Shown here piece after piece: positions 25,484 to 34,365 of a stretch of DNA of 64,000 bases; the first letter of the stretch is position 1; each line of letters starts with the position of its first letter. The notes under the pieces were generated by a model. It had not been told where the DNA came from and did no database searches. It worked only from the letters and a program-made list of their open reading frames with translations. Origin of the DNA: Pseudoalteromonas rubra (GTDB lineage Bacteria; Pseudomonadota; Gammaproteobacteria; Enterobacterales; Alteromonadaceae); the NCBI RefSeq assembly GCF_000967655.1, contig NZ_JXYA01000010.1, forward strand, positions 109,845 through 173,844. Reading direction: 5' to 3'. The position numbers were made by a program, and so were the translations under genes.

Positions 25484-27869
25484 GAGCATAACCCATTGAC
25501 GTGCCAAACAAGGGCATTTCGGTATATCTGTCTATCCCCAACAGATGACCTACACCATCTTCACACAACCCACCCCAAGGGCAGCCAACTAAGCCGAAAC
25601 TTTGCGAATATAGCAGTGTTTTTGCACTCGCAGCAGCAGCATGTTGGATCAAGGTACGGTAACCTCTGTGCTTATACGCCTGAACAGCATCATGGAAGCG
25701 ACCAGTAAAGAAATACACAACTGGTGCACTAGCCAAATTGTTTTGCAAGATCCCAGCTTTGAGCTTTGGTTGAGCAATGTGCTCCTCAAGCAATTCAATG
25801 TGGCTATTCTTTGAGTTGTAGCGGTATAGGGTGTACTCTCCTGAGCCACTCTCGGTTTTAAGTGCTGCATAAATATCAACTTGCGCTTCTAGTGCCCCCT
25901 TTTGCTGATAAAATTGCAGCTCCTTATCAACCTGGTGTGCTACATCAGCAACCAACTCGAGCGGGACCGTTCGATTAGCAAAAACCCTAACAGAACGCCT
26001 GGTTAACAATAAGTCGTGAAGGTAAGTTGGTGTTGCTTGTTTGACAATTAACGCTTTATCCCGTTGGGCACGATAACGCGCTTCTAACTCATAGCTATCT
26101 AACCCTGAGTTTGCAGCACCTTCAAGTAGGCTATCCATAGCTCGATTAACATGACACGGGTGCATATACTTATGCTTCTCAGCCACCCCAATAGCAACCA
26201 CAGAAGTAATCGCATTTCTCGCCGCTATAACAGGCAAAGACAATGCATTTGCCAATGCAATGTCACGGGTATCTTCTAGCAAGGCAAACGGTAGGTTTAA
26301 TTGCGACAATAGTTCAAATAGGGTGACTTGAGTAAAGCCAGTATCCAGATTAATAAATCTGAAACCAAAATCACCATACTTTTGTCTTACTTTATTCAGG
26401 TGTCCAACCGTAACCAAAACCAGTGGTGGCAAATCGTATATGTCCACTCCCAATGCGCCAGCAACAACTTCTCGATTGACCGCTCCGATTCGGTCCAGAC
26501 GGTGCTCTGACGCAAAGTAGTGATACACCCCAGTGTCCAATCCATCTACCTGATTGACAAGTATAAAAGCTTCATTAGATCCTAAGCCACCTGCTGAGGG
26601 AACGATGCGCCGAGCTTCACCATTGTCAAAATGTTGATACCCGAATGTATACCCAAGCAAAGTCGCAACAGCTTGCTTATCTAAGCTGCTCTTATCCACA
26701 CCATAGTTTTGCCAACTCGGTTCAATGGCAGCCAAGCTAGGCTCAGGTAAGGCATAAGGTGTAGCCCCCCAATACGGTTCAGGCTGAGATTTTGCGATAT
26801 TGATATTGGCAGGGGCGTAGTGCATCTGATAGTCTCTTGGACTCAACAGATCGCTGGTTGGCATATCATTTGCTGAGCTGTGCTGACGCCAAATTTGTTT
26901 TGTCATCTGCGTAGCGCATACCTTGGCCAACTCTCCACTGCCAACACCGGGCATACGCGCAATCGCAATTTCTTTGTAATACCGCTCATTATTGTCATAT
27001 TCATAATAATGGCAGCGGTTATAAAAATTAGTCCGCCCAACTCTGGACAAGATTAGTAGCGCTTGATGTGCAATACTTGCAGCCCAAAAACCAGAGCTAT
27101 ATCCAGCCCCACCTTGTGACATGGGGTGTATAGCGCGAAAGTCTTCATAACTCGCCGATTTATTAGGAATAAAAAATGGTCCCATTTCCACGTTACCTGC
27201 TGCAAAGCGTGCGTGTAGTGTAGGCATTTTGTGGTCCCACGCCTGCTGCATAAAATCAGCTATATTCTCTGCTCCAACAGTTTCATCAAAACAAGCAAGC
27301 AATAAGTTTGCAGGCGCGTATATGGGCTCTTGCAGATCAACAAAATTAACCGAACCCAGGCCTGAGCCTTCAAAAGCGGCTTCAAAGGTACTCTGCAACG
27401 ATGTTGGACAACACACTAAAACAGTGCTGCTTTGTAGCCTTTTTAACGCATCACACCGGTTCTTGTTTACTCGTGTTACATCTGTGTACCGCCCAAAAAA
27501 TGCGCTCGTTCCAGGGATTTCTGCGACCTCGTTGTCCCAGCCTACACCATCTTCCAACAAACCTCGGCTGTACAGTAAAGCGACAATATTTGGAATTGCC
27601 CCCCTTGGTAAACCTGTCAGCTTTTGCTCAAGCTCAGCAATAGTGGTGCGACCATCCAACAAAGGAATAATTCTTGGTATCAAGCTACGCGCAGCTCTTC
27701 CTCCCAAAACCTGTGTGCCATGCCCACCTTCAAACAATAAACTCGTCGCGCCATAAGGAATGACTTGAATCTCATTTATAAATTTTGGATAACGTGGTAA
27801 CGCCAATTCTGAGTCGACTTCAAAGGTAGTGCCAATCTCTTTTGCTGTTAATGTAAGTGGTACGTTCAT
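25476..27869 (-). CDS. RRE/E1-like domain fused to tandem SagB-type azoline dehydrogenase
   Basis: This 797-residue fusion has three parts. Residues 1-120 are a winged-helix leader-binding region (LDGRTTIAELEQKLTGLPRG, then IVALLYSRGLLEDG). Residues about 130-340 are a degenerate ThiF-like domain (TVLVCCPTSLQSTFEAAFEG, then LLLACFDETVGAENI, then HARFAAGNVEMGPFF). Residues about 350-797 are two nitroreductase-like repeats, with PSAGGLGSNEAFILVNQVDG and VYHYFASEH in the first and TRRSVRVFANRTVPLELVAD in the second. SagB-type FMN enzymes oxidise azolines to aromatic azoles. Fusion of the E1-like partner and the dehydrogenase in one chain would couple cyclodehydration to oxidation. It overlaps the 208-residue partner gene by four bases. 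Confidence 0.87.
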   Translation of the reverse strand: MNVPLTLTAKEIGTTFEVDSELALPRYPKFINEIQVIPYGATSLLFEGGHGTQVLGGRAARSLIPRIIPLLDGRTTIAELEQKLTGLPRGAIPNIVALLYSRGLLEDGVGWDNEVAEIPGTSAFFGRYTDVTRVNKNRCDALKRLQSSTVLVCCPTSLQSTFEAAFEGSGLGSVNFVDLQEPIYAPANLLLACFDETVGAENIADFMQQAWDHKMPTLHARFAAGNVEMGPFFIPNKSASYEDFRAIHPMSQGGAGYSSGFWAASIAHQALLILSRVGRTNFYNRCHYYEYDNNERYYKEIAIARMPGVGSGELAKVCATQMTKQIWRQHSSANDMPTSDLLSPRDYQMHYAPANINIAKSQPEPYWGATPYALPEPSLAAIEPSWQNYGVDKSSLDKQAVATLLGYTFGYQHFDNGEARRIVPSAGGLGSNEAFILVNQVDGLDTGVYHYFASEHRLDRIGAVNREVVAGALGVDIYDLPPLVLVTVGHLNKVRQKYGDFGFRFINLDTGFTQVTLFELLSQLNLPFALLEDTRDIALANALSLPVIAARNAITSVVAIGVAEKHKYMHPCHVNRAMDSLLEGAANSGLDSYELEARYRAQRDKALIVKQATPTYLHDLLLTRRSVRVFANRTVPLELVADVAHQVDKELQFYQQKGALEAQVDIYAALKTESGSGEYTLYRYNSKNSHIELLEEHIAQPKLKAGILQNNLASAPVVYFFTGRFHDAVQAYKHRGYRTLIQHAAAASAKTLLYSQSFGLVGCPWGGLCEDGVGHLLGIDRYTEMPLFGTSMGYAHD

Positions 27870-28492
27870 TCCAATATCTCTCCTAAAGCAGGAACTAAGT
27901 GAGAAGTAAAACGAGATCCTGCCCCCTGCTCATTAGTATCTTCACCACAGATAGGACAACCATGTACTCCTATCACTTGAGACTCCAGTATCGAACCACT
28001 TACCACATCAAACACCTTGAACTCCCCTGCGTTTTCTGTAGAACACTGCAAACCAGCCAACATAGCTTGAACGGCAAGCTCTGTCATGGATGGCAAATGT
28101 CCGGGCACCCCATATTCAGCATTGGCTTGATAATAAGCAGAGACCACTTGCTCTCTTTGTGGCGCTTTGTGATGTGTCCACAAACGCTTTTGATAACATG
28201 CGTAACATGGGCCTTCATGAGGTTTTACGAGAGGTCCAAAGGTCATCCGTTGTCCGTGGTTTTCAATTGGCAACCAATTAAACCCGCGCTCAAATGCCAA
28301 AGTGTTGATATTGAGAAGTTCAGGTGTGTATGGACGATGGGTCACAGAACCCACAAAAGTTTCATCCATGAGTATGTCTGATAGCACCGCTTTGTCGGTT
28401 GCTTCCGTTATAGAGAACACTTTAATATCAACGAACTTGCTCAAACGAGTAGCGACGTCCCGGCCGAAACTTCCAGCTATAAATAATTTCAT
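27866..28492 (-). CDS. Ocin-ThiF-like cyclodehydratase partner with zinc motifs
   Basis: The 208-residue protein has the hallmarks of the bacteriocin-biosynthesis cyclodehydratase (Ocin-ThiF-like) family. These are an N-terminal Rossmann-like strand (KLFIAGSFGRDVATRLSKF), RGFNWLPIENHGQRMTFGPL, and two CxxC pairs that bind structural zinc, CYAC in GPCYACYQKRLW and CPIC in GVHGCPICGED. Such proteins bring the precursor to the YcaO enzyme, whose gene lies six bases upstream. It lacks the adenylation motifs of a true E1. Together with the SagB fusion and YcaO it forms the azole-forming machinery. Confidence 0.85.
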   Translation of the reverse strand: MKLFIAGSFGRDVATRLSKFVDIKVFSITEATDKAVLSDILMDETFVGSVTHRPYTPELLNINTLAFERGFNWLPIENHGQRMTFGPLVKPHEGPCYACYQKRLWTHHKAPQREQVVSAYYQANAEYGVPGHLPSMTELAVQAMLAGLQCSTENAGEFKVFDVVSGSILESQVIGVHGCPICGEDTNEQGAGSRFTSHLVPALGEILE

Positions 28493-28498
28493 GATTTT

Positions 28499-29839
28499 TT
28501 ACGCAAACGGTTGTGGAGTTGGATTAATATCAGCTTCACTCAAAGAGCCAAAGCCCGCTTTTTCTGGGTACTCATAGAGTCGTTTATGACCTAAAAAGCG
28601 CCCTCGCTGAACCGTACTCATGGGCATCAACTGTGGAATAATGACGCGCACAACCCAGATGCCCAGCGCTCTTTGCTCTTGAGTTGTCAGATCGACTGCA
28701 AACACGTCCATATCGTGTGACTTGATTCTGTCTAGCAAAAAGTTGAGCTGCCCTTTGTCGTCTTCAGGCGCTTCGATTTTCATCGCGTCAAGCGTAGTGC
28801 GGTTGGGTGTATTGAGTAAAAATTCAAACTCATCACGATAATTTGGATTCCCCAAGTGGGCCGCACCATCGTAGAGCGAGCGGAAATCTTCCGTATCAGC
28901 GGGGGTATCGTCTACGTGACACAAAACAGCTCTGGCTGGCGCGGCTTCACGAATAGTTTTGGCACAGCATTCGGCGGCATTAAAACTCACAGCACAGTTC
29001 ACATACTGTGCAACGGTAGGATGTTCTTCAAGCGTTTGAATCGAATATACTATCGGGATCCCAAGGTCCGTTGTTGCATCATAGAATGTCTGCCTGACTC
29101 GACCCTTGGCCAATATTTGAAGGTTTTTGTCGAGTTCGGGTGGACATGGCTGAGTGATTTCAATTTGTGGCAACGGCAACTTCGCAAGCCATGTCATGGC
29201 AATGGCATCGCGCTCAATCACTTCACAAATAGCAGAAACCAAAGCTTTTTCTAGTGAATAGTGCGCAGCACATCCAGTTGAGATTTCTTGCCAAAACGCT
29301 TCAGATACACCTGGCTTTAGATATAAATGAGCCATCACAGATGGTACGAACATTTCTCTTTTCTCAGTCAAAGAAAAAGCACGGCTCCATCGAATTGGCA
29401 AACTTTTGTCTGCAGGACGGTAAGGGCAATATGGATTCGCATATTCAGTCTCAGAACACCTCGGAACAGTGTCTAGATCCATTGCGTTGGGTAGGTCATT
29501 GGCAGCCGCGATAATAAAATCTGACTCGTGATATGCCATATTTGCATAACGCTCGGCGCCTTCCATTGCTGCACGTATCCATGCTAACTCTACGTCAACA
29601 TCAGCGCCTGCACCACCCATAGGTTCATTGAGTGCATCCATACCGTCAGGTTGAGTTATATGAGAAAACGTGTGCGTCATATTGTCTATATTCGACACAG
29701 CAATTTCAAAATCAGGTGCCGTATGCTCCCCACACAAGCGTGTTATTCCAGAAAGAATTCCCCCTGTTGGTGCAAGCAACTTAGCGACCGAGTACTTTTT
29801 TCTTAAGTATTTTTCATCGAGATTATGACCTATGTTCAT
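28499..29839 (-). CDS. YcaO-domain azoline-forming cyclodehydratase (PxPxP tail)
   Basis: The 446-residue YcaO protein carries the nucleotide-binding blocks DVELAWIRAAMEGAERYANM and YSLEKALVSAICEVIERDAI, then AAECCAKTIREAAPARAV. It ends NPTPQPFA, a C-terminal PxPxP motif, which in azoline-forming YcaOs organises the active site. It should convert Cys (and possibly Ser/Thr) of the precursor core to azolines using ATP. Its partner proteins follow immediately on the same strand, and the LanB elimination gene ends two bases upstream. The contrast with the second YcaO (17521), which lacks the tail and pairs with TfuA, is clear. Confidence 0.93.
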   Translation of the reverse strand: MNIGHNLDEKYLRKKYSVAKLLAPTGGILSGITRLCGEHTAPDFEIAVSNIDNMTHTFSHITQPDGMDALNEPMGGAGADVDVELAWIRAAMEGAERYANMAYHESDFIIAAANDLPNAMDLDTVPRCSETEYANPYCPYRPADKSLPIRWSRAFSLTEKREMFVPSVMAHLYLKPGVSEAFWQEISTGCAAHYSLEKALVSAICEVIERDAIAMTWLAKLPLPQIEITQPCPPELDKNLQILAKGRVRQTFYDATTDLGIPIVYSIQTLEEHPTVAQYVNCAVSFNAAECCAKTIREAAPARAVLCHVDDTPADTEDFRSLYDGAAHLGNPNYRDEFEFLLNTPNRTTLDAMKIEAPEDDKGQLNFLLDRIKSHDMDVFAVDLTTQEQRALGIWVVRVIIPQLMPMSTVQRGRFLGHKRLYEYPEKAGFGSLSEADINPTPQPFA

Positions 29840-29840
29840 A

Positions 29841-30764
29841 CTAAGCTACCTCTGCTTGATCTACTTTACACTCAAGCAATGTCGCCATATATGACTCCTC
29901 TAAAGAAGCAATACCCAACCGATTGTTCATCAAATGTGCAAAATTAAAGCACAGCACTTCTTCACTAAAATCAGCGATATCTCCAATATCGTGATAGCGC
30001 TTGGCAGCCTCTCGCAATCCAGCACGCCACCTGTCAATGTAGCTCTGCTTGCGAGGGTCGAGTTGGCTCGTCAGCAACTCTACATTGGCTTCACGAAGTT
30101 GCTGCCATTTCTCGATAAATTTTTCTCGCCAGTCTTCGGCAGCAGGGGTGTTTCCGCCAAGCCAATAAAACGCATACTCTTTCCAGAACTCTTGCCTTTT
30201 CTCTTGTGGAATGAACACTTCACAGCATTCATGCATCAACAAAGGTACTAAGTCTTTTCTAGAATAGAAGCCCTGAATTTCATCGGCTAATATATCCTTC
30301 GCCAGTTCTGATGATAGCTGGAATAATACCTCAGCAGCTTTAATACCAGCAGAGCCACCATATTTGTCATATTCGGGCTCATATTCATCAAAGATTATTT
30401 GCACATCTTTGTGACCAAATAACTCCTGCCCCATGACAGCGCTGTCCTCAAAACCCTCAGGTTTAACCATTGGGTAGTAAGTGCTCGGAAGAAGTTCATG
30501 AAGCGCGTTTACAAGTGGCGCGCACACTTGTTGTATCTCGTTTTTAAACTGCTCCAGATCTCGAATTTTTGAGCGAAGACGTAATCGCAGGTGCACGCCT
30601 TGATCATCAACATATCGAATAAAAAACCATTGATCGACATCTTCAAATTGCTCAACACACCGCGACACTTTAACGATTAGCTGATCAAGCCTGTCAATAT
30701 TCTTACCAACATACAGTTTTACATAAACCCAATTTACTTTATTTTTATTTATAATTTCATTCAT
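29841..30764 (-). CDS. LanB-type dehydratase, elimination (C-terminal) subunit
   Basis: The 307-residue protein is a stand-alone thiopeptide-type bacteriocin biosynthesis domain (Lant_dehydr_C). It begins VNWVYVKLYVGKNIDRLDQL, with WFFIRYVDDQGVHLRLRLRS, the typical beta-sheet segment, and KYGGSAGIKAAEVLFQLSSE in the middle. It should eliminate glutamate from glutamylated Ser/Thr to give dehydroalanine and dehydrobutyrine. The related domain in TbtD-like pyridine synthases catalyses a [4+2] cycloaddition, so this protein could in principle do either. With only one such gene in the cluster, elimination is the more economical reading. Confidence 0.87.
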   Translation of the reverse strand: MNEIINKNKVNWVYVKLYVGKNIDRLDQLIVKVSRCVEQFEDVDQWFFIRYVDDQGVHLRLRLRSKIRDLEQFKNEIQQVCAPLVNALHELLPSTYYPMVKPEGFEDSAVMGQELFGHKDVQIIFDEYEPEYDKYGGSAGIKAAEVLFQLSSELAKDILADEIQGFYSRKDLVPLLMHECCEVFIPQEKRQEFWKEYAFYWLGGNTPAAEDWREKFIEKWQQLREANVELLTSQLDPRKQSYIDRWRAGLREAAKRYHDIGDIADFSEEVLCFNFAHLMNNRLGIASLEESYMATLLECKVDQAEVA

Positions 30765-30787
30765 GAATTATTACCCTTCTTTAAACT

Positions 30788-31879
30788 CTACTTTCCCTTT
30801 AGCATGCCAGACATTTCACTGTCCATATCAAATTTGAAGTACCTAACCCCCAGAAATACAAAAGAAAACAGAAAGATTACCATCATGGATATATTGATAT
30901 AAATTGGCCAAACACCTTCACTACCAACGATAATTTGGCGATAAGTATCGGCCAAATAACTCACGGGGAATATGTGAGAAACGTAATACAGAAAATCATC
31001 GCTACTTGCGTCCATAAAAATGTTGCCAGCAAATAACATAGAAAAGTTGGCTATCATAATTAGTGCCATACCTGACTCTTGACTGCGCATTAACCCAGCC
31101 AAAAAGTACCCCATGCTAATGAGCATAAGCGCGCCCAATAGAGATACTAGGATCACATAGAACAGCGATGATGCTGTAATATTTAAAAAATAATAACCGC
31201 ATGACACAATGACAGTGATCTGTAGTACAGCAATTAACAGCCTGAATAAAATTTGGCTCGTCAACAGCTCTGCCACTCGTAGTGGACTTGTTAGCATATA
31301 TCTAAATACCCCTTTCTCGCGCGCTTTCAATACCGGAGTAGCAGTTGCAAATAGCCCCAACTGGAGCAGAGCCATCGCTAACATGCCAGGAAACATAAAA
31401 TTAAACTCACCATCAACCTTGCTCTCATACGGCTGCATCGAATAGTTGTTTCCAATAGCGTTGGCACCTTGAGGATTGTTTAGCTCTTGAAGAACTATTC
31501 TTATCAGCATTTCCGCATAGGTTTGATAGGCTTCTTTAACAATGACTTCGGATTGAATGTGCCCAGCCTCACCCGAAAATACAAAAACAACATTTAACTT
31601 GGCATTTTCCAGAGCCGATTCCACATCCTCTTGCTTCACCTGAACCACATCGATAAACCGTTTTGACAAAGCATCATGAAGTACTCTAGCATCAACACCT
31701 GTAGTATTATTTATCACCCCAACTTTAAAGCTAAAGTTCGGCTCCAATAAGTTTGAAAAAATTAATATAACAACAAAAAAAAGAGGAAATATAAAGCTAA
31801 AGAATATTGACCCAAAGTCCCTTTTAAACTCGACAGACTGGGTTTTAAAAAGCGCAAAAACACGGTTTAATTTAATCAT
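30788..31879 (-). CDS. ABC-2 type transporter permease
   Basis: The 363-residue protein has a first membrane span (FGSIFFSFIFPLFFVVILIF), a long extracytoplasmic loop (about 50-170), then five C-terminal spans including FMFPGMLAMALLQLGLFATA and LAGLMRSQESGMALIMIANF. This is the YhgE/YbhS-type ABC-2 exporter arrangement. It overlaps the ATPase gene upstream by four bases. It forms the second ABC system of the locus, for self-immunity or export. The gene is 23 bases upstream of the LanB elimination gene. Confidence 0.9.
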   Translation of the reverse strand: MIKLNRVFALFKTQSVEFKRDFGSIFFSFIFPLFFVVILIFSNLLEPNFSFKVGVINNTTGVDARVLHDALSKRFIDVVQVKQEDVESALENAKLNVVFVFSGEAGHIQSEVIVKEAYQTYAEMLIRIVLQELNNPQGANAIGNNYSMQPYESKVDGEFNFMFPGMLAMALLQLGLFATATPVLKAREKGVFRYMLTSPLRVAELLTSQILFRLLIAVLQITVIVSCGYYFLNITASSLFYVILVSLLGALMLISMGYFLAGLMRSQESGMALIMIANFSMLFAGNIFMDASSDDFLYYVSHIFPVSYLADTYRQIIVGSEGVWPIYINISMMVIFLFSFVFLGVRYFKFDMDSEMSGMLKGK

Positions 31880-32829
31880 GAGCGCATTTCCCTCCCGGTA
31901 ATTTGAATAAACACATCTTCAAGTGACTGGTTTTGAACCCTCAAATCCCTGATTAAAAAAAAGTCTTTCTTGCTCATTTCAACCAGCTTCAATATGTAGT
32001 CATTTGGATCATCCGTAATTAGTCGCACTTTTTGTGTATTGTCGATGTGATTTACTTTTTGAGTTTCCCCTGGCAAGAAGTGTAAATCTGCATCCATATT
32101 TGTCACAAACTCCAATACACTCGACGGTGTATATTTTGCTATTAGACCTGAAGGCTTATCATCGGCGAGCACCCTGCCGCCATCGAGAATAACAACCCTG
32201 TCACTACATTGTTGAGCTTCTTCCATTTGGTGTGTGGTCATTAATATTGAAATACATTTGTGTTTTCTTTGTTCATCAAGCAACTCCCATACAGCCCTTT
32301 TGGCTTGAGGGTCGAGCTGTGAAGTCGGCTCATCAAGAAAAATTAAATCTGGATCACCTATTAGTGCGAGCGCCACAGTAACTCGTTGTTGCTGCCCTCC
32401 AGATAAATTACCGATCCGAAAGTGACGTTTGTCATCCAAGCCAAGCCGAGTGATGAGGTAATCTATATTTTGTGGTTTGTCATAAAATGTAGCTTGTTGG
32501 GTTAGCAACTCTTCAATGGTTAGTAGTGGAGGAAGTACTGAATGTTGAGGAGATATGCCAATACGTTCACGCAAATGCTTGACCGCTTTCAGATCAGCAA
32601 TATCTTGCCCGAGAATGCTTATTGAACCTGAGTCAGACTTTCGCAAGCCTTCAATGATTTCAATGAGCGTGGTTTTTCCTGCACCGTTTGGCCCAAGTAT
32701 TGAAACCACTTGACCGTATTCAACAGACAAATCTACACCAAGCAATGCATCTATGGAGCTCGCCCCATGACCATATTGCTTCCTTACATTCTTCGCGTGA
32801 ATAACATAGTTATTATCGTGCAAGATCAT
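31876..32829 (-). CDS. ABC transporter ATP-binding protein (ABC-2/drug-efflux type)
   Basis: The 317-residue ATPase has Walker A LGPNGAGKTTLIEII, signature NLSGGQQQRVTVALALI, Walker B LIFLDEPTSQLD and H-loop MTTHQ. A C-terminal 90-residue extension typical of drug-efflux (CcmA/DrrA-like) ATPases ends LRVQNQSLEDVFIQITGREM. It is the first gene of the long - strand string, so the main promoter should lie in 32830-33100. With its permease it makes a probable immunity pump. Confidence 0.93.
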   Translation of the reverse strand: MILHDNNYVIHAKNVRKQYGHGASSIDALLGVDLSVEYGQVVSILGPNGAGKTTLIEIIEGLRKSDSGSISILGQDIADLKAVKHLRERIGISPQHSVLPPLLTIEELLTQQATFYDKPQNIDYLITRLGLDDKRHFRIGNLSGGQQQRVTVALALIGDPDLIFLDEPTSQLDPQAKRAVWELLDEQRKHKCISILMTTHQMEEAQQCSDRVVILDGGRVLADDKPSGLIAKYTPSSVLEFVTNMDADLHFLPGETQKVNHIDNTQKVRLITDDPNDYILKLVEMSKKDFFLIRDLRVQNQSLEDVFIQITGREMRS

Positions 32830-33357
32830 TCTTTTTGTGTGCTCATTTTGATTGTGACCAAAGAAGGTCCATTAGCCATGAGTACGAACTTAACCATAAA
32901 ATAAAGCCGAATTCACACTAAATATATTCAAGATACACAATGCAAACAATTGCAAAAACAAGAAACCATACATTCACATTTTGTGAATGTCGATTTTGGA
33001 AAATTAAATAAAAGCTTTAATAACATCGGCTAGCAGCTAGTTCCATCACTCTGAAAGTAAATTTTAGTGCTTAAACTCTATTTATCTTAAATGCACAAAG
33101 CAGCTGAACTTTAATAATATTAATAGTGCATCTAACCGATAACTTTGTCTTACTACTGTTTGAGCTCAAAATGGACCCGACTTCCTTGTTTTCTGGATTT
33201 GGCTGGTGCTCGATTGAATTGAAAAGAGTGGTGTTAAGCTCACAGTGCTGTTCAAAAAGTTGCCACCATGACTGCCGGAAGATTAGCTGTGAGCTCGCCA
33301 GATTCTGCTCATGGTCTTCATAACTTATTTTTCAAATACCTAAAAGCATGTACAAGT
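32830..33357. other. Upstream region of the - strand biosynthetic string
   Basis: AT-rich and without a convincing gene. It should contain the promoter of the ABC-first operon on the complement. I could not place -35/-10 elements with confidence. A short frame at 33126-33323 has no recognisable features. Confidence 0.4.
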
Positions 33358-33373
33358 ATTGGAGCCACCCATA

Positions 33374-33566
33374 CAAGCCATCAAACCGTTCGTCATAGGC
33401 CGAAAGAACAGGCTCTTTAGCTTCGCCACAAGTGGTGCTGAGAGAAACGAGCGTGATAGAGACAGCCAGAGCAAACGGCCACACCTCATTCGACTATGTG
33501 ATGCATAGCTTAAACGAATAAGCTCAGCCACAGTGCGATATCGACAGTTTACTGTCCTGGCATGTT
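33374..33566 (+). pseudogene. IS66-family transposase C-terminal remnant (frameshifted)
   Basis: Frame 33374 reads QAIKPFVIGRKNRLFS, the hallmark IS66 transposase segment (AIKPFVIGRKNWLFS). After a shift of one frame near 33430 the neighbouring frame reads SVIETARANGHTSFDYVMHS and, past an in-frame stop, DIDSLLSWHV. These match IS66 LYSLIETAKANGLEPYDYL and DIEALLPWN. The N-terminal part, catalytic triad and accessory genes are missing. It is a decayed insertion-sequence end at the right border of the RiPP island, next to the decayed second precursor. Confidence 0.8.
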
Positions 33567-33934
33567 GGCCTCTAGGGATGATTCGCTGCACGCATACAAA
33601 AAATGAACCTTATCAGCCGCAATCTACATAATCGGGGGCGACACTATGTATCAAGGGCAGGGTGAGAACATACTTCGTTAACGACCATTAACCGAAAATA
33701 AGCTCAGTTAGGCGAGGCAAAAATTTGTGAACCTATGTCTAAGGTATAAAGTTCTAAATGAGAAATTTTTAACGCTGTTAGCGTCCTATTTGCTCCTTCA
33801 AATAGACCAGGTATTAAGTGAAATTGGTATTAGTTTTACATTTTTCGTAATCAACTTTGACAAGTGCAGAGTAAGCCGTTTGATAACCTAAAAGTTTATA
33901 CTAAAACGAAAAGCCACCGGGACGATCTGCGTAG

Positions 33935-34069
33935 GAAGCTTTAGTTCTGCATGCTTCTGACTGTGCCTCAACCGGCAGTAGTCTCAGTATCGCATCCACA
34001 GCTGGTGGTTGTCTGGCAACTGCAAGCTGCTTATTTACAATGGGTTCTATTACAAGCCCTGGCGGCTAA
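33935..34069 (+). pseudogene. Truncated second RiPP precursor (core region retained)
   Basis: The frame ending at TAA 34067-34069 reads EALVLHASDCASTGSSLS, IASTAGGCLATASCLF, TMGSITSPGG. It is rich in Ser, Thr, Cys and Gly and shares with the precursor at 8888 the segments SDC at the leader/core border and F-x-MGS-(V/I)-x-S-x-GG at the C-terminus. An in-frame TAG at 33932-33934 precedes it and no ATG, GTG or TTG follows before the core, so the leader is lost or shifted. A strong terminator remains 22 bases downstream. I read it as a decayed paralogue of the active precursor. Confidence 0.7.
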
Positions 34070-34090
34070 GTTACCACTTATTAATATCAA

Positions 34091-34121
34091 AATTCAGCAG
34101 ATCAAATCTGCTGAATTTTTT
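34091..34121 (+). terminator. Intrinsic terminator after the second precursor remnant
   Basis: AATTCAGCAGAT (34091-34102) and ATCTGCTGAATT (34106-34117) are perfect complements with a three-base loop, followed by TTTT. It is a strong intrinsic terminator on the + strand and plausible on the - strand. Confidence 0.85.
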
Positions 34122-34153
34122 AAGTATAATTGACCCAAATAATCACCGGAAAA

Positions 34154-34365
34154 AACGATAGAATCGATTGTTTTCCCAACTTATTGAACTGCATTCTCCC
34201 AATAGTGGTGATATTGTCGTGCACAATATAGATACCATGTCAAAAATAGGAGGAAAAAGCCAGCACCATTCCCCCATGATCAGACTCCCACCACATCTGC
34301 CTATGGTCCCGGGGACAAATTTACCGAGTAATGGCAGCGATATACTTACCAGTCACAGGCTTTGA
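34154..34365 (+). pseudogene. Possible degraded ABC-transporter ATPase fragment
   Basis: The + frame reads NRLFSQLIELHSPNSGDIVV, then HNIDTMSKIGGK and MIRLPPHLPMVPGTNLPSN. The order resembles the stretch after Walker A in export ABC ATPases (LFRLIEP-SGEI-DGIDISKIG ... IPQDPVLFSGTI-N). There is no Walker A, signature or Walker B here, so any gene is a short relic. The resemblance is suggestive only. It overlaps the 3' end of the TPR-protein gene. Confidence 0.3.

Noticed and set aside
29841..30764. Thiopeptide [4+2] pyridine synthase
   Set aside because: Only one Lant_dehydr_C-like gene exists in the locus, and it is needed as the elimination half of the split LanB. Without a second copy a macrocyclic thiopeptide is unlikely.
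33340..33591. 83-residue open frame on the - strand
   Set aside because: It is antisense to the IS66 transposase remnant, whose + strand frames match a known family.
33951..34133. 60-residue ORF starting at ATG 33951
   Set aside because: The other frame over the same bases has the Ser/Thr/Cys/Gly composition and C-terminal signature of the RiPP precursor; the ATG frame has none.
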